Shown piece by piece: positions 36,607 through 45,100 of a DNA stretch of 64,000 nucleotides. Within the stretch, counting starts at the first letter, position 1. Every line of letters begins with the position of its first letter. The translations under genes were made by a program, and so were the position numbers. Under the pieces are notes generated by a model that worked only from the letters and a program-made list of their open reading frames with translations, was not told the DNA's origin and did not search any database. Origin of the DNA: Senegalimassilia sp003474385 (GTDB taxonomy: Bacteria; Actinomycetota; Coriobacteriia; Coriobacteriales; Eggerthellaceae); the NCBI RefSeq assembly GCF_003474385.1, contig NZ_QUCY01000001.1, positions 62,001-126,000 of the forward strand, in the 5' to 3' direction.

Positions 36607-37206
36607 ATGGAGAAGCTCGATTGCAAGGGGCAGGCGTGCCCGTTGCCCGTGGTGAACGCGAAGAAGGCCCTTGCCGGCATGGGCGAGGGCGCCCTTGAGG
36701 TTGTGGTGGACAACAAGACGGCCATGCACAACCTGGAAAACCTTGGCAAGTCGCTCAAGGTCGAAACCGCCTCCGAGGAGCGCGGCGATGCCGAGTTCGC
36801 GGTGGTCTTTACCAAGGGTGCGCAGGTCGCCGATGCGGCATGCGAGGAGTGCCAGCCGCTCGTGCCGGCAGGTAGCAAGGTGGTCGTGCTGTCGAGCGAG
36901 TTCATGGGCGCAGGCGACGATGAACTTGGCGCCACGCTTATGAAGGCGTTCGTGTTCGCGCTCACCCAGCAAGACGAGCTGCCGGCGGCCATCCTGGCCT
37001 ACAACGGCGGCGTGCATCTGACCGTCGAGGACAGTCCCGTGCTCGATGATCTGAAAAAGCTCGCCGAAGCAGGCGTTGAGATCTTCAGCTGCGGAACCTG
37101 CCTCAACCATTTCGGCATCGCCGACAAGCTTGCGGTGGGCGAGGTGACGAACATGTACGTCATCGTCCAAAAGCAGCTTGAGGCCGGCGTCGTCGTGCGT
37201 CCTTAG
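36607..37206 (+). CDS. yedF: Selenium metabolism protein YedF (sulfurtransferase-like)
   Basis: A 199-residue protein: an N-terminal TusA/SirA-like domain with the CPLP motif (C11) and a C-terminal DsrE-like domain with FSCGTCLNHFG. The two-domain form is typical of the YedF protein linked to selenium use, thought to carry selenium or sulfur between enzymes. ATG 36607 is preferred to ATG 36601 since GGAAAGGAG ends at 36600. DUF3343 follows directly. The role as a selenium carrier is inferred from family and context. Confidence 0.88.
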   Translation: MEKLDCKGQACPLPVVNAKKALAGMGEGALEVVVDNKTAMHNLENLGKSLKVETASEERGDAEFAVVFTKGAQVADAACEECQPLVPAGSKVVVLSSEFMGAGDDELGATLMKAFVFALTQQDELPAAILAYNGGVHLTVEDSPVLDDLKKLAEAGVEIFSCGTCLNHFGIADKLAVGEVTNMYVIVQKQLEAGVVVRP

Positions 37207-37223
37207 CCTTGGCGGTATGTGCG

Positions 37224-37466
37224 ATGCAGAGATGCAAAACGCCGCATGCGGTGGTGACCTTCCATAGCACGGCCGATGCGATGGCCTTGCAGGCTGCCGC
37301 GGTCGGAGGCGTTCTGCCGGGGCGCGTCATCCCGGTGCCTTCCGAGATCTCGGCGGGGTGCGGCCTTGCCTGGAGCGTTCCCGTCGAGCTGCGCGAAACG
37401 CTCGAGCAAGCGCTTGAGCAGCGGGGGCTTGCCTTCGAAGCCATCACCGAAGTGGATTTGTACTAA
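37224..37466 (+). CDS. DUF3343 putative Se/S carrier protein
   Basis: An 80-residue DUF3343 protein (VTFHSTADAM start, LPGRVIPVPSEISAGCGLAW) with a cysteine in the conserved SAGCG segment. The family is found beside yedF and selD and may hand over selenium. ATG 37224 has GGCGG eight bases before it; a TTG at 37209 is an alternative start. It ends just before a strong terminator that faces selD. Confidence 0.8.
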   Translation: MQRCKTPHAVVTFHSTADAMALQAAAVGGVLPGRVIPVPSEISAGCGLAWSVPVELRETLEQALEQRGLAFEAITEVDLY

Positions 37467-37470
37467 ACGC

Positions 37471-37503
37471 AAGGGGAGCCGTCGTTTGACGGCTCCCCTT
37501 TGT
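37471..37503. terminator. Bidirectional terminator between DUF3343 and selD
   Basis: A perfect 13-bp stem (AAGGGGAGCCGTC and complement) with loop GTTT, placed between the convergent genes. Confidence 0.85.
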
Positions 37504-37576
37504 TGTGAGGATGGCTTGTTGCGGTCACGTGCGGCGTCGGTTTGGCTGGGGCGCTGCAGGGCGTGAGCCTTCCCGT

Positions 37577-38668
37577 TTACCAGTTCACGAAGATCTTACC
37601 CGCCGGACCGGCTTCAAAGATTCCGATTCGGGAGGGTTTGCGCCCTTGGCGCCGCTCGCACTCCGCCTCAAAACGGCAAGCATTCTCGGGCGGGATGGCC
37701 ACGAGCAGACCGCCGGAGGTTTGCGGGTCGCATAGCACGCCCATGCGGTCGTCGAACTCGAAATCGTCGATGCCGCCTTGTTCCACGAACGCGCTTGCCC
37801 AGTCGATGATGCCGAACGTCTTGCCGGGGCGGCAGTAGTCGCACGAAAGCTCGTACACGCCGTCGAACAGCGGCAAAGCGTCCCAGTCCAGGCGCGCTGC
37901 GCACCCCGACGCTTCGAGCATCTCGTGCAGATGGCCTGCCAGGCCGAAACCGGTGACGTCGGTGCATGCGTGCACGTCGCATTCCAGCATGGCCTCGGCG
38001 GCTGCGCGGTTAAGCTCCATCATGCCGTCGATGACCGGGCGCAAGTCCTCGTCGGTGCGCAGCTTCGCACGCAGGGCGGCGTTCATGATGCCCGTGCCAA
38101 GGGTTTTCGTGTAGTACAGCGCGTCACCGGGCTGCGCCCCGCCGTTTCTCACCATGCGCTCAGGGTGCACCAGGCCGAACACGGAAAGGCCGTACTTGGG
38201 CTCGTCGTCCTCGATGGAATGGCCGCCTACCACGAACGCCCCGGCTTCACGCACTTTGTCCGCGCCGCCGCGCAGCACGTCTCCCACCACTTCAGTGCCC
38301 ATGCAGCTGGGGAAGGCCAGGATGTTGAGCGCGGTGACGGGCTTCCCGCCCATGGCGAACACGTCGGACAGGGCGTTGGCTGCGGCAACGGCGCCGAACT
38401 CGTACGGGTCGTCAACCACGGGGGTGAAGAAATCGAGCGTCAGCACAGCGGCGTTGTCCTTGTCCACCTGCCAAACTGCGGCGTCGTCTGCGGTGTCGAA
38501 GCCCAGCAGCAGGTTCGGGTCGGGCACGGCCGGCGCGATGTCGCGCAGTATCTTTGAGAGGTCTCCCGGACCCCATTTGGCCGCTCAACCGCCTTTGTCG
38601 GTGAGCGTGGTCAGGCGTATGCGATCGCCGTCGCACATTGCGCCGTTCGCAGGGTTGTCCGTGCTCAT
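37577..38668 (-). CDS. selD: Selenide, water dikinase, itself a selenoprotein
   Basis: SelD makes selenophosphate from selenide and ATP. The full gene is 364 codons with an in-frame TGA at 38585-38587 (residue 28). Before the TGA the frame reads MSTDNPANGAMCDGDRIRLT then TLTDKGG; after it comes AAKWGPGDLSKIL. This matches the family's active-site G-G-(C/U)-A-A-K, so residue 28 is selenocysteine. The rest has GFDTADDAAVW, DFFTPVVDDP and the GG-H-S block typical of SelD. The ATG at 38668 is preceded by AAAGGAC. A gene finder that ends at the TGA would wrongly start at codon 48. Confidence 0.95.
38558..38587 (-). promoter_or_regulatory. Bacterial SECIS-like hairpin after the selD UGA
   Basis: Ten bases after the TGA, GGGGTC (38574-38569) pairs with GACCTC (38563-38558) around a CGGGA loop. 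The loop begins 17 bases after the UGA, within the usual distance for bacterial SECIS, and has guanines in the loop. It should bind the C-terminal domain of SelB. Confidence 0.75.
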
Positions 38669-38813
38669 GTGCGGTCCTTTCTTATGGGATCGGGTAGGTA
38701 TCATTGCCAGTATAGTATAGTCGCAAGATGGTATGCATAGTTTTGCATCACAGTCTAAGCGCGACAACGGCGGAGCCTCATGGGTCCGAACCCTCAGACA
38801 AGGAGCAACGCAC

Positions 38814-38978
38814 ATGGCGGGTATCGGCATCGATATCGGATCGACGGCTACGAAAGCCGTCGTCGCGGACCCTTCGGGCGCTATCGCGTTCAATCTGGTC
38901 ATCCCCACCGGGTTCTCCAGAGTGGAAGTTGCCGAGCAGGTGCGCTGTGCGCTCGCTTGCGAGGGCTTCGAGGCGTGA
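38814..38978 (+). pseudogene. Truncated YjiL-like activator ATPase
   Basis: Only 54 codons remain of a 2-hydroxyacyl-CoA dehydratase activator (ASKHA ATPase). The start GIDIGSTATKAVV is the family's phosphate loop, with AAGGAG before ATG 38814. After CEGFEA comes a TGA, then PVVIGNR, which may be a trace of the conserved VTGYGR, and then the next gene. The remaining 200 codons with the cluster cysteines and the second ATP loop are missing. It is the partner of the YjiM-like remnant at 36166. Confidence 0.75.
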
Positions 38979-39034
38979 GAGATGCCGGTGGTAATCGGTA
39001 ACCGACGTATTCTTCAAACGATTGGGCACAAACC

Positions 39035-40168
39035 ATGATCTATCTGGACAATGCGGCTACCACCATGAACAAGCCCCAAGCCGTCATCGATGCGGTGTGC
39101 GGCGCCATGACGTCGTTCGGCGGCCCTGGGCGCGGTTCGCACCAGGCGGCGCTCGATGCGAGCATGGCGGTGTTCGGGGTGCGACAGGCGGTTTCCGACC
39201 TGCTCGACGCCTGGGGCGCCGGCAGCGTTTCGTTCGCTTTGAACGCCACCATGGCACTCAACATAGCCATCGACGGGCTGTTGCCTGCGGGCGGCATCGC
39301 GGTTACCACGGCCGCTTCGCACAACTCCGTGCTTCGCCCGCTCAACCGTGCGCGCGATGAGCGCGGTTGCCAGGTGCGCGTCGCCGCTATCCTGCCCGAT
39401 GGCTCGCTTGACTGGGAATCCTACGAGCGGGCGCTTGTCGGCGCCAGCCTGGTCGTGGTCACGCATGCTTCCAATGTGACCGGCGATGTGTACGACATCG
39501 AGCGCATGGCCGCTGCCGCCCATAAGGCCGGCGCGCCGTTCGTCCTCGATGCGGCGCAGACGGCCGGCGCATGGGCGTTCTCGGCATCGGGCATCGGCGC
39601 CGACGTCGTGTGCTTCACCGGCCATAAAAGCCTGTACGGGCCGCAGGGCACCGGCGGGCTGTGCGTGCGCCCGGGCCTTGATATCGCCCCGCTTGTGGAA
39701 GGCGGTTCGGGCGTGCACAGCTTCGACGAGCGCCATCCGCGCTTTATGCCCGAGGCGCTCGAGGCCGGAACGGCCAATGCGCATGGCTTGGCGGGTCTTG
39801 CGGCGGGGTGCTGCTGGCTTGCGGAGCGCGGGGTGGCGGATGTGCAAGCGCATATCGAAGGGCTGGTCGCGCGTTTCCTGGATGGCGTGGCCGATATCGA
39901 CGGTGTGAAGGTCCTCGGCGGCGGCTCCGGGCAGCGCTGCGGCATCGTCGCCGTCAACGTAGGCGATGCCGACTCCGGCGAGATCGCCGATCGGCTGGCG
40001 CAGGGATGGGGCGTGTGCGTCCGCCCGGGCGCGCACTGCGCCCCGCTCATGCACACGGCGCTGGGAACGCAGCAGCAGGGTGTCGTGCGATTCAGCTTCG
40101 GCGCCATGAATTCGCAGTTGGATTGCGACGACGCCTTGAGCGCGTTGCGGGACATCGCCTGCCCGTAG
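39035..40168 (+). CDS. Cysteine desulfurase / selenocysteine lyase-like aminotransferase class V
   Basis: A 377-residue pyridoxal phosphate enzyme. The cofactor lysine is K198 in TGHKSLYGPQG; HNSVLRP, VTHASNVTGDVYDI and the cysteine in RPGAHCAPLMH (near residue 333) are as in cysteine desulfurases of the type found beside selD. It probably releases sulfur or selenium from the amino acid for SelD. It starts 56 bases after the activator remnant with no clear Shine-Dalgarno. Confidence 0.85.
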   Translation: MIYLDNAATTMNKPQAVIDAVCGAMTSFGGPGRGSHQAALDASMAVFGVRQAVSDLLDAWGAGSVSFALNATMALNIAIDGLLPAGGIAVTTAASHNSVLRPLNRARDERGCQVRVAAILPDGSLDWESYERALVGASLVVVTHASNVTGDVYDIERMAAAAHKAGAPFVLDAAQTAGAWAFSASGIGADVVCFTGHKSLYGPQGTGGLCVRPGLDIAPLVEGGSGVHSFDERHPRFMPEALEAGTANAHGLAGLAAGCCWLAERGVADVQAHIEGLVARFLDGVADIDGVKVLGGGSGQRCGIVAVNVGDADSGEIADRLAQGWGVCVRPGAHCAPLMHTALGTQQQGVVRFSFGAMNSQLDCDDALSALRDIACP

Positions 40169-40222
40169 CGTACTCCGCGACGCTCCCGTGCCCAATGCTC
40201 TCCCGATCTCGAAAGGACCTTC

Positions 40223-41491
40223 ATGCGCATCCTCTGCATCTCCGCCCAAAAGCCCGATAGCACCGGCAGCGGCGTTTACCTGGCCGAAACGGTGGCATCC
40301 CTGGCCGCCGCCGGGCACCAGGTGGCCGTCATCGCCGGCATCGACAAGGACGACTCCCCGCAGCTCGCCCCTGGCGTCGAGTTCCTCCCGGTGCGCTTCC
40401 GCACTCCCGAGCTGCCGTTTCCCGTGTGCGGCATGAGCGACGTCATGCCCTACGAGGCCACGCGATACCGCGATATGACGCCGAAGATGGTCCAGGCCTT
40501 TCGCAGCGTGTTCGGGCGGCGTATCCGCGAAGCCGTGCTCGACTTCAAGCCCGATGCGGTCATCTGCCATCACCTATACCTGGCCTGCTCGGCCGCGTGC
40601 GACGTGCTTGACGATCTGTCCGGTGAATATCGGTCACCGATTGCGGAAGGTTCGGGACTCGCGAAGGGCCGCCCGTGCCCGATCTGGGGCGTTTGCCATT
40701 CCACCGACCTGCGCCAGCTGCGCAACCACGATCTGGAGAAGGACCGCATTGCTGTAGCTGTCCGCTCGCTCGACGGCGTGATGGCGCTGCACGAGGCGCA
40801 GAAGGCAGAGATTGCCGAGCTGTTCGACCTGCCCGCCGATCGCGTCCGCGTTGTGGGGACGGGCTACAACTCCCAGGAGTTCGCTCCTCGTGCCGGCTTG
40901 CGCGCCGCCCACCCGTTGCGCGTGCTGTACGTGGGCAAGATATGCCGCGCCAAGGGCGTGGAAAGCCTCATACGCGCTATGGGACTGCTTCCCCTCGATC
41001 CGCAAGCCGTGGAGCTGCGCCTGGTGGGCGGTTACAGCGACCAGGGGCAATACGATCGCATCGTCGAGCTGGCCGGTGGCTGCCGTTTCCCGGTGGTGTT
41101 CGGCGGCCGCGTTTCTCAAGACGACCTGGTGCTTTCCTATAACGAAAGCCACGTGTTCGCATTGCCCTCGTTTTTCGAGGGATTGCCGCTTGTGACGGTG
41201 GAGGCGCTTGCGAGCGGATGCCGCGCGGTGGTCACGAGCCTGCCAGGCGTTCGGCCGTGGCTCGATGCGTCCCTTCCGGACGCCCCCGTTTCGTTCGTTG
41301 AGCCGCCGCGTATCCAGGGCGTCGACGTGCCCGTGCCCGAGGATCTGCCGGCCTTCGAGCGACGCCTTTCGGATGCGCTGCTCGAACAGCTTCAAGCGGC
41401 GGCGGAGCAGCCCCTTGGGGGAACCGGGTTCGACGCCACCGCCGTGTCTTGGGATTCGCTTGCCGCCCGCATGGTCGCGATGGTCGGCTAG
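40223..41491 (+). CDS. Glycosyltransferase family 4
   Basis: A 422-residue GT-B enzyme. The N-terminal domain opens with ILCISAQKPDSTGSGVYL, and the C-terminal nucleotide-sugar domain has LYVGKICRAKGVESLI and FEGLPLVTVEALASG with the family's donor-binding glutamates. The acceptor is unknown. It lies 54 bases after the desulfurase with GAAAGGA before its ATG, so it may be co-transcribed with the selenium genes, although a link is not shown. Confidence 0.82.
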   Translation: MRILCISAQKPDSTGSGVYLAETVASLAAAGHQVAVIAGIDKDDSPQLAPGVEFLPVRFRTPELPFPVCGMSDVMPYEATRYRDMTPKMVQAFRSVFGRRIREAVLDFKPDAVICHHLYLACSAACDVLDDLSGEYRSPIAEGSGLAKGRPCPIWGVCHSTDLRQLRNHDLEKDRIAVAVRSLDGVMALHEAQKAEIAELFDLPADRVRVVGTGYNSQEFAPRAGLRAAHPLRVLYVGKICRAKGVESLIRAMGLLPLDPQAVELRLVGGYSDQGQYDRIVELAGGCRFPVVFGGRVSQDDLVLSYNESHVFALPSFFEGLPLVTVEALASGCRAVVTSLPGVRPWLDASLPDAPVSFVEPPRIQGVDVPVPEDLPAFERRLSDALLEQLQAAAEQPLGGTGFDATAVSWDSLAARMVAMVG

Positions 41492-41539
41492 CGCTGACGC
41501 GAACCGCATAGGCAGGCGGGGGAGTGCGGAACTTGAGCA

Positions 41540-41612
41540 GGGGACAGGGATGCGTTCGCGCTGCGTTGCCGAAGGCGCGGTGATCGACTGCGTGAACGCA
41601 CCTCCGTCCCCC
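41540..41612. repeat. Imperfect inverted repeat, REP-like
   Basis: Two 21-base arms (41540-41560 and the complement of 41592-41612) agree at 17 positions; both carry GGGGAC and TGCGTTC. The size and the mismatched stem resemble repetitive extragenic palindromes. Confidence 0.55.
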
Positions 41613-41675
41613 CTGGTCACCCGTTCGCCGTCCTTTCTCTCGGAAGGGCCCTTGGCCCTTGCTTCTGGAAAGAAA

Positions 41676-41715
41676 TTCTCGAGTTTATCCGGACATGTTC
41701 GGATAAACTCGAGAA
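41676..41715. repeat. Near-perfect 40-base palindrome
   Basis: Arms of 16 bp (TTCTCGAGTTTATCCG and its complement) surround G-ACATGT-T, itself a palindrome, so only one position pair breaks full symmetry. As RNA it gives a long hairpin; it has no T tract. It may be an operator, a REP-type element or a terminator of the GT4 unit. Confidence 0.85.
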
Positions 41716-41798
41716 GGAAGCTCAAGCATTTGGATGAGCTTGCGAATCACCCGCTGCATAAAAACCGACCGCTCGGGTTGTTTTTTCGATATTCGGGG

Positions 41799-41827
41799 TT
41801 GTCAAACCGTGCCGGTACGCATAAACT
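41799..41827 (+). promoter_or_regulatory. Promoter of pyrR-pyrB-pyrC
   Basis: TTGTCA (41799-41804) and TAAACT (41822-41827) with a 17-base spacer, directly before the PyrR element. Confidence 0.7.
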
Positions 41828-41831
41828 GCCA

Positions 41832-41941
41832 ACAGTTCCTTTAAATGCGGTACAGAGAGACCGACAAGGTAACACCCGAACGCTCGCTTTCACAAGAGCG
41901 GATCTGAGATGAAGCCTTTGTCAGCCGCAAAGGCGTTTTTT
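41832..41941 (+). promoter_or_regulatory. PyrR-controlled attenuator leader of pyrR
   Basis: A PyrR-binding loop is seen at 41832-41872: outer CCTT/AAGG, inner CGGT/ACCG around ACAGAGAG, close to the PyrR consensus with GAGAG in the loop. About 40 bases on is a terminator, GCCTTTG (41914-41920) with CAAAGGC (41928-41934), then GTTTTTT. UMP-bound PyrR should stabilise the first fold and let the terminator form. Confidence 0.85.
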
Positions 41942-42044
41942 ATGCCTTGCGACATGGCGTCAAGGTTCGGGCGGGCCGAAAAACTCGGCGGCTTTCCCGA
42001 AAGACGTGTCTGTCTGTACGCACTCGACTAGAGAAAGGGTGTGT

Positions 42045-42632
42045 ATGACTGACGCAGGGACGGTCAAGAACGTCTGCATGGACGCAGACGAGATCGAGCG
42101 CTCTCTGGTGCGCATCGCGCATCAGATCCTCGAGACCAACAAGGGCGCGGACAACCTCGCGCTCGTCGGCATCGTCACGCGCGGCGATCTGCTCGCCAAG
42201 CGCCTGGCTGAGAAGATCGAGCAGATCGAGGGCACGAAGGTGCCGCTCGGCAAGCTCGACATCAGCTTCTACCGTGACGACTTCGCCACTCACTTCGCCC
42301 CCGAAGTGCATTCCACCGAAATCGATTTCGATATGGACGGCAAGGACGTCGTGCTCGTCGACGACGTGCTCTTCACCGGCCGCACCATCCGCGCCGCGCT
42401 CGACGCGCTCATGGACATCGGCCGCCCGGCTCGCGTGGAGCTGGCCGTGCTGGTGGACCGCGGGCATCGCGAGCTTCCCATCCGCGCAGATTACGTCGGC
42501 AAGAACGTGCCTTCCGCCGCACAGGAGAATGTGCGCCTGTTCCTGGAGGAAGTCGACGGCAAGTCCGAGGTCGAGATTCTGGAAATGTCCGACGGCGCGC
42601 ATATCGGCGCCGCACCGCTGGGAGGTGAATAG
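42045..42632 (+). CDS. pyrR: PyrR bifunctional RNA-binding attenuator / uracil phosphoribosyltransferase
   Basis: A 195-residue PyrR with the phosphoribosyl pyrophosphate motif VVLVDDVLFTGRT and LVGIVTRGDLLA near the N-terminus. In Bacillus PyrR binds pyr mRNA in response to UMP and causes early termination. ATG 42045 follows GAGAAAGGG. It is first in the pyrR-pyrB-pyrC unit, behind its own attenuator, so it is autoregulated. Confidence 0.95.
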   Translation: MTDAGTVKNVCMDADEIERSLVRIAHQILETNKGADNLALVGIVTRGDLLAKRLAEKIEQIEGTKVPLGKLDISFYRDDFATHFAPEVHSTEIDFDMDGKDVVLVDDVLFTGRTIRAALDALMDIGRPARVELAVLVDRGHRELPIRADYVGKNVPSAAQENVRLFLEEVDGKSEVEILEMSDGAHIGAAPLGGE

Positions 42633-42635
42633 GGA

Positions 42636-43580
42636 ATGGCTTTCAACCATAAGCATCTTATCGACATCACGGAGTATTCCGCCGATGACATCATGGCCAT
42701 CCTGGAAACGGCCGTGAAGTTCAAAGAGGTCAACGAGCGCCGCATCAAGCAGGTGCCCACGCTCAAGGGCTTCACCGTGGTCAACATGTTCAACGAGCCG
42801 TCCACCCGTACGCGCTCGAGCTTTGAGATGGCCGAGAAGCGCCTGTCAGCCGCAAGCCTGAACTTCGGCGGCAGCTCCACCTCCTCGGTCAAGGGCGAGA
42901 GCCTGGTGGACACCGTGGAAACGCTGTGCTCCTACAAGATCGACATGATTGTCGTGCGCGACAAGCACGCCGGCGTGCCGCGCAAGATCGCCGACGTGTC
43001 CGGCGTCCACGTCATCGACGCAGGCGACGGCAAGCATCAGCATCCCACGCAGGCGCTGCTCGACCTGTACACCATCTGGCAGACCAAGGGCCGTCTCGAC
43101 GGCTTGAAGGTCGGCGTCGTCGGCGACATCGGACACTCCCGCGTGTGCGGCAGCCTCATCCCGGCCCTGAAGATCATGGGCTGCGAGGTCACCGCCATCG
43201 CCCCGCCCACGCTGCTGCCCGCACGCCCCGAGGTGCTCGGCGTCGACCATATCTCGCACAACATCGACGAGGTGCTCCCCGAGCTTGACGTCGTGTACAT
43301 GCTGCGCATCCAGCGCGAGCGCCTCGAGGGCGCGCCGTACCCCAGCCTGCGCGAGTACAACATGCTCTACGGCCTCACCGAGAAGCGCAACAAGCTCATG
43401 CGCCCCGACTGCATCGTGTGCCATCCCGGCCCCATCAACCGTGGCGTCGAGCTGGATTCCTTTATGGCCGACCACCCGGAGCGTTCGGTCATCCTTGACC
43501 AGGTCTATGCCGGCATCCTGACCCGCATGGCCGCCCTGTACCTGCTGCTTGGAGGGAGCGAAGATGGCATTACTGCTTAA
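42636..43580 (+). CDS. pyrB: Aspartate carbamoyltransferase, catalytic chain
   Basis: A 314-residue enzyme joining carbamoyl phosphate and aspartate, the first committed step of pyrimidine synthesis. STRTR in NEPSTRTRSSFE (about residues 52-63) binds carbamoyl phosphate; HPTQALLDL follows. Its DSFMADHPERSVILDQV C-terminus is normal. No pyrI regulatory chain is present, which fits control through PyrR. It starts three bases after pyrR, with GGAGGTGA before it. Confidence 0.95.
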   Translation: MAFNHKHLIDITEYSADDIMAILETAVKFKEVNERRIKQVPTLKGFTVVNMFNEPSTRTRSSFEMAEKRLSAASLNFGGSSTSSVKGESLVDTVETLCSYKIDMIVVRDKHAGVPRKIADVSGVHVIDAGDGKHQHPTQALLDLYTIWQTKGRLDGLKVGVVGDIGHSRVCGSLIPALKIMGCEVTAIAPPTLLPARPEVLGVDHISHNIDEVLPELDVVYMLRIQRERLEGAPYPSLREYNMLYGLTEKRNKLMRPDCIVCHPGPINRGVELDSFMADHPERSVILDQVYAGILTRMAALYLLLGGSEDGITA

Positions 43581-44856
43581 GAACGCGCACGTGATCGACC
43601 CGCAGGTCGGTCTGAACGAAACCGCCGACATCCTCATCCGCGACGGCAAGATCGTCGAGATCGGCCAGGGCCTTTCCCTGGAGAAGGGCGTCGAGCGCGA
43701 CTTGGCCGGCAAGATCGTCGTCCCGGGCCTGGTGGACATGCACGTGCATCTGCGCGAGCCGGGCTTCGAGCAGAAGGAAGACATCGCCAGCGGCACCCGC
43801 GCCGCAGCCCACGGCGGCTTCACGGCTGTTTGCGCCATGCCCAACACCAACCCGGTCGTCGACAACGCCGTTGCCGTCGAGTATGTGAAGTCCATCGCCG
43901 CCCAGGCCGGCAAGTGCCGCGTGCACGTGTCGGGCTCCTGCTCGCAGGGCCTGAAGGGCGAGACGCTCTCCGAGATGGGCGACATGGCCGCACACGGCGC
44001 CGTCGCGTTCACCGATGACGGCCGCGGCATCCAGGCCGCCGGCATGATGCGCCGCGTCATGGATTACGCCAGCCAGTTCGGCCGCGTGGTCATGAGCCAT
44101 TGCCAGGACGAGGACCTGGTCGGCGATGGCCAGGTCAACGAGGGCGTCGCCTCTACGCGCCTAGGCCTTCTGGGTTGGCCGGCCGAAGGCGAGGAGCTGC
44201 AGATTGCTCGCGACATCGCCCTGTGCCGCTTGACCGGCTGCAAGCTGCACATTCAGCACATCTCCACTGCGCGCGGCCTTGATATGGTTCGCGCCGCAAA
44301 AGCCGAGGGCCTGCCGGTCACCTGCGAGGTCACCCCGCATCACCTGTTCCTCACCGAGGATAACATCGGCGACGATTACTCCACGGCCCTCAAGGTCAAC
44401 CCGCCGCTGCGCACGGCTGCCGATGCCGAGGCCCTTATCGCCGGCGTGATCGACGGCACCGTCGACGCCATCGTCACCGACCATGCCCCGCACACCGCAT
44501 GGGAGAAGGACCGCGAGTTCGAGCTGGCGCCGTTCGGCATGATCGGCCTGGAGACCAGCCTGGGCCTGGTCATCACCAACCTGGTCGCCACCGGCAAGAT
44601 CTCCTGGGAGCGCATGACCGAGCTCATGGGCGCCAACCAGCGCGCCATCCTGGGCGTGGAGCGCGTGGCCCTCGAGGCCGGCAGCACCGCCGACCTGACG
44701 GTCATTGATCCCGAGGCTGCCTGGACCGTCGATGCTGCGGACTTCTGCAGCAAGGCGAAGAACTCCGGCTTCATCGGTGCTCAGCTCACCGGTCGCGCAA
44801 CCGACGTGTACGTCGGCGGCTACGCCACCATGGAGGACGGCAAGATCGTCGAATAG
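43564..44856 (+). CDS. pyrC: Dihydroorotase
   Basis: A 430-residue amidohydrolase of the type I dihydroorotase group that closes the dihydroorotate ring. The metal ligands are in DMHVHLREPG near residues 58-67, with further histidines in SHCQDEDL and HIQHISTARG and the aspartate in VTDHAPH. ATG 43564 lies 17 bases inside pyrB, behind GGAGGG. A strong terminator follows its stop. Confidence 0.95.
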   Translation: MALLLKNAHVIDPQVGLNETADILIRDGKIVEIGQGLSLEKGVERDLAGKIVVPGLVDMHVHLREPGFEQKEDIASGTRAAAHGGFTAVCAMPNTNPVVDNAVAVEYVKSIAAQAGKCRVHVSGSCSQGLKGETLSEMGDMAAHGAVAFTDDGRGIQAAGMMRRVMDYASQFGRVVMSHCQDEDLVGDGQVNEGVASTRLGLLGWPAEGEELQIARDIALCRLTGCKLHIQHISTARGLDMVRAAKAEGLPVTCEVTPHHLFLTEDNIGDDYSTALKVNPPLRTAADAEALIAGVIDGTVDAIVTDHAPHTAWEKDREFELAPFGMIGLETSLGLVITNLVATGKISWERMTELMGANQRAILGVERVALEAGSTADLTVIDPEAAWTVDAADFCSKAKNSGFIGAQLTGRATDVYVGGYATMEDGKIVE

Positions 44857-44883
44857 CGCTGAGCTTTACCAGCGTATACAACG

Positions 44884-44922
44884 AAGGGATGCCCCGGATC
44901 GAATCCGGGGCATCCCTTTTTG
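44884..44922 (+). terminator. Terminator of pyrR-pyrB-pyrC
   Basis: A perfect 16-bp stem (44884-44899 with 44903-44918) and 3-base loop, followed by TTTG. Confidence 0.9.
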
Positions 44923-45100
44923 CGTTCTCGGCGGTCAACTTGTTCGCGGCCGCGCGTTCTCGGAGGCGAGCGAACGCATTCGCAAGCCGATGCTCTAGCG
45001 GTCGGCGTCGAGCGCCATTCGGATCACGGCATGGCGTTGCAGCTTGTCGTGCGGCCCTGGCGTCCTGCTGCGCCATAGGCTCCGCTGCCGCATATCAGCG

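Larger units (their letters stand above)
41492..42044. other. 553-base spacer with two palindromes and the pyr leader
   Basis: No coding frame is supported. In order it holds an imperfect long inverted repeat (41540-41612), a 40-base near-perfect palindrome (41676-41715), a sigma-70-type promoter (41799-41827), a PyrR-binding element (41832-41872), a terminator (41914-41941) and the pyrR leader. Confidence 0.75.

Noticed and set aside
40223..41491. SenB selenosugar synthase
   Set aside because: The N-terminal and donor-site sequence fits general family 4 glycosyltransferases, and no SenA-like gene is present.
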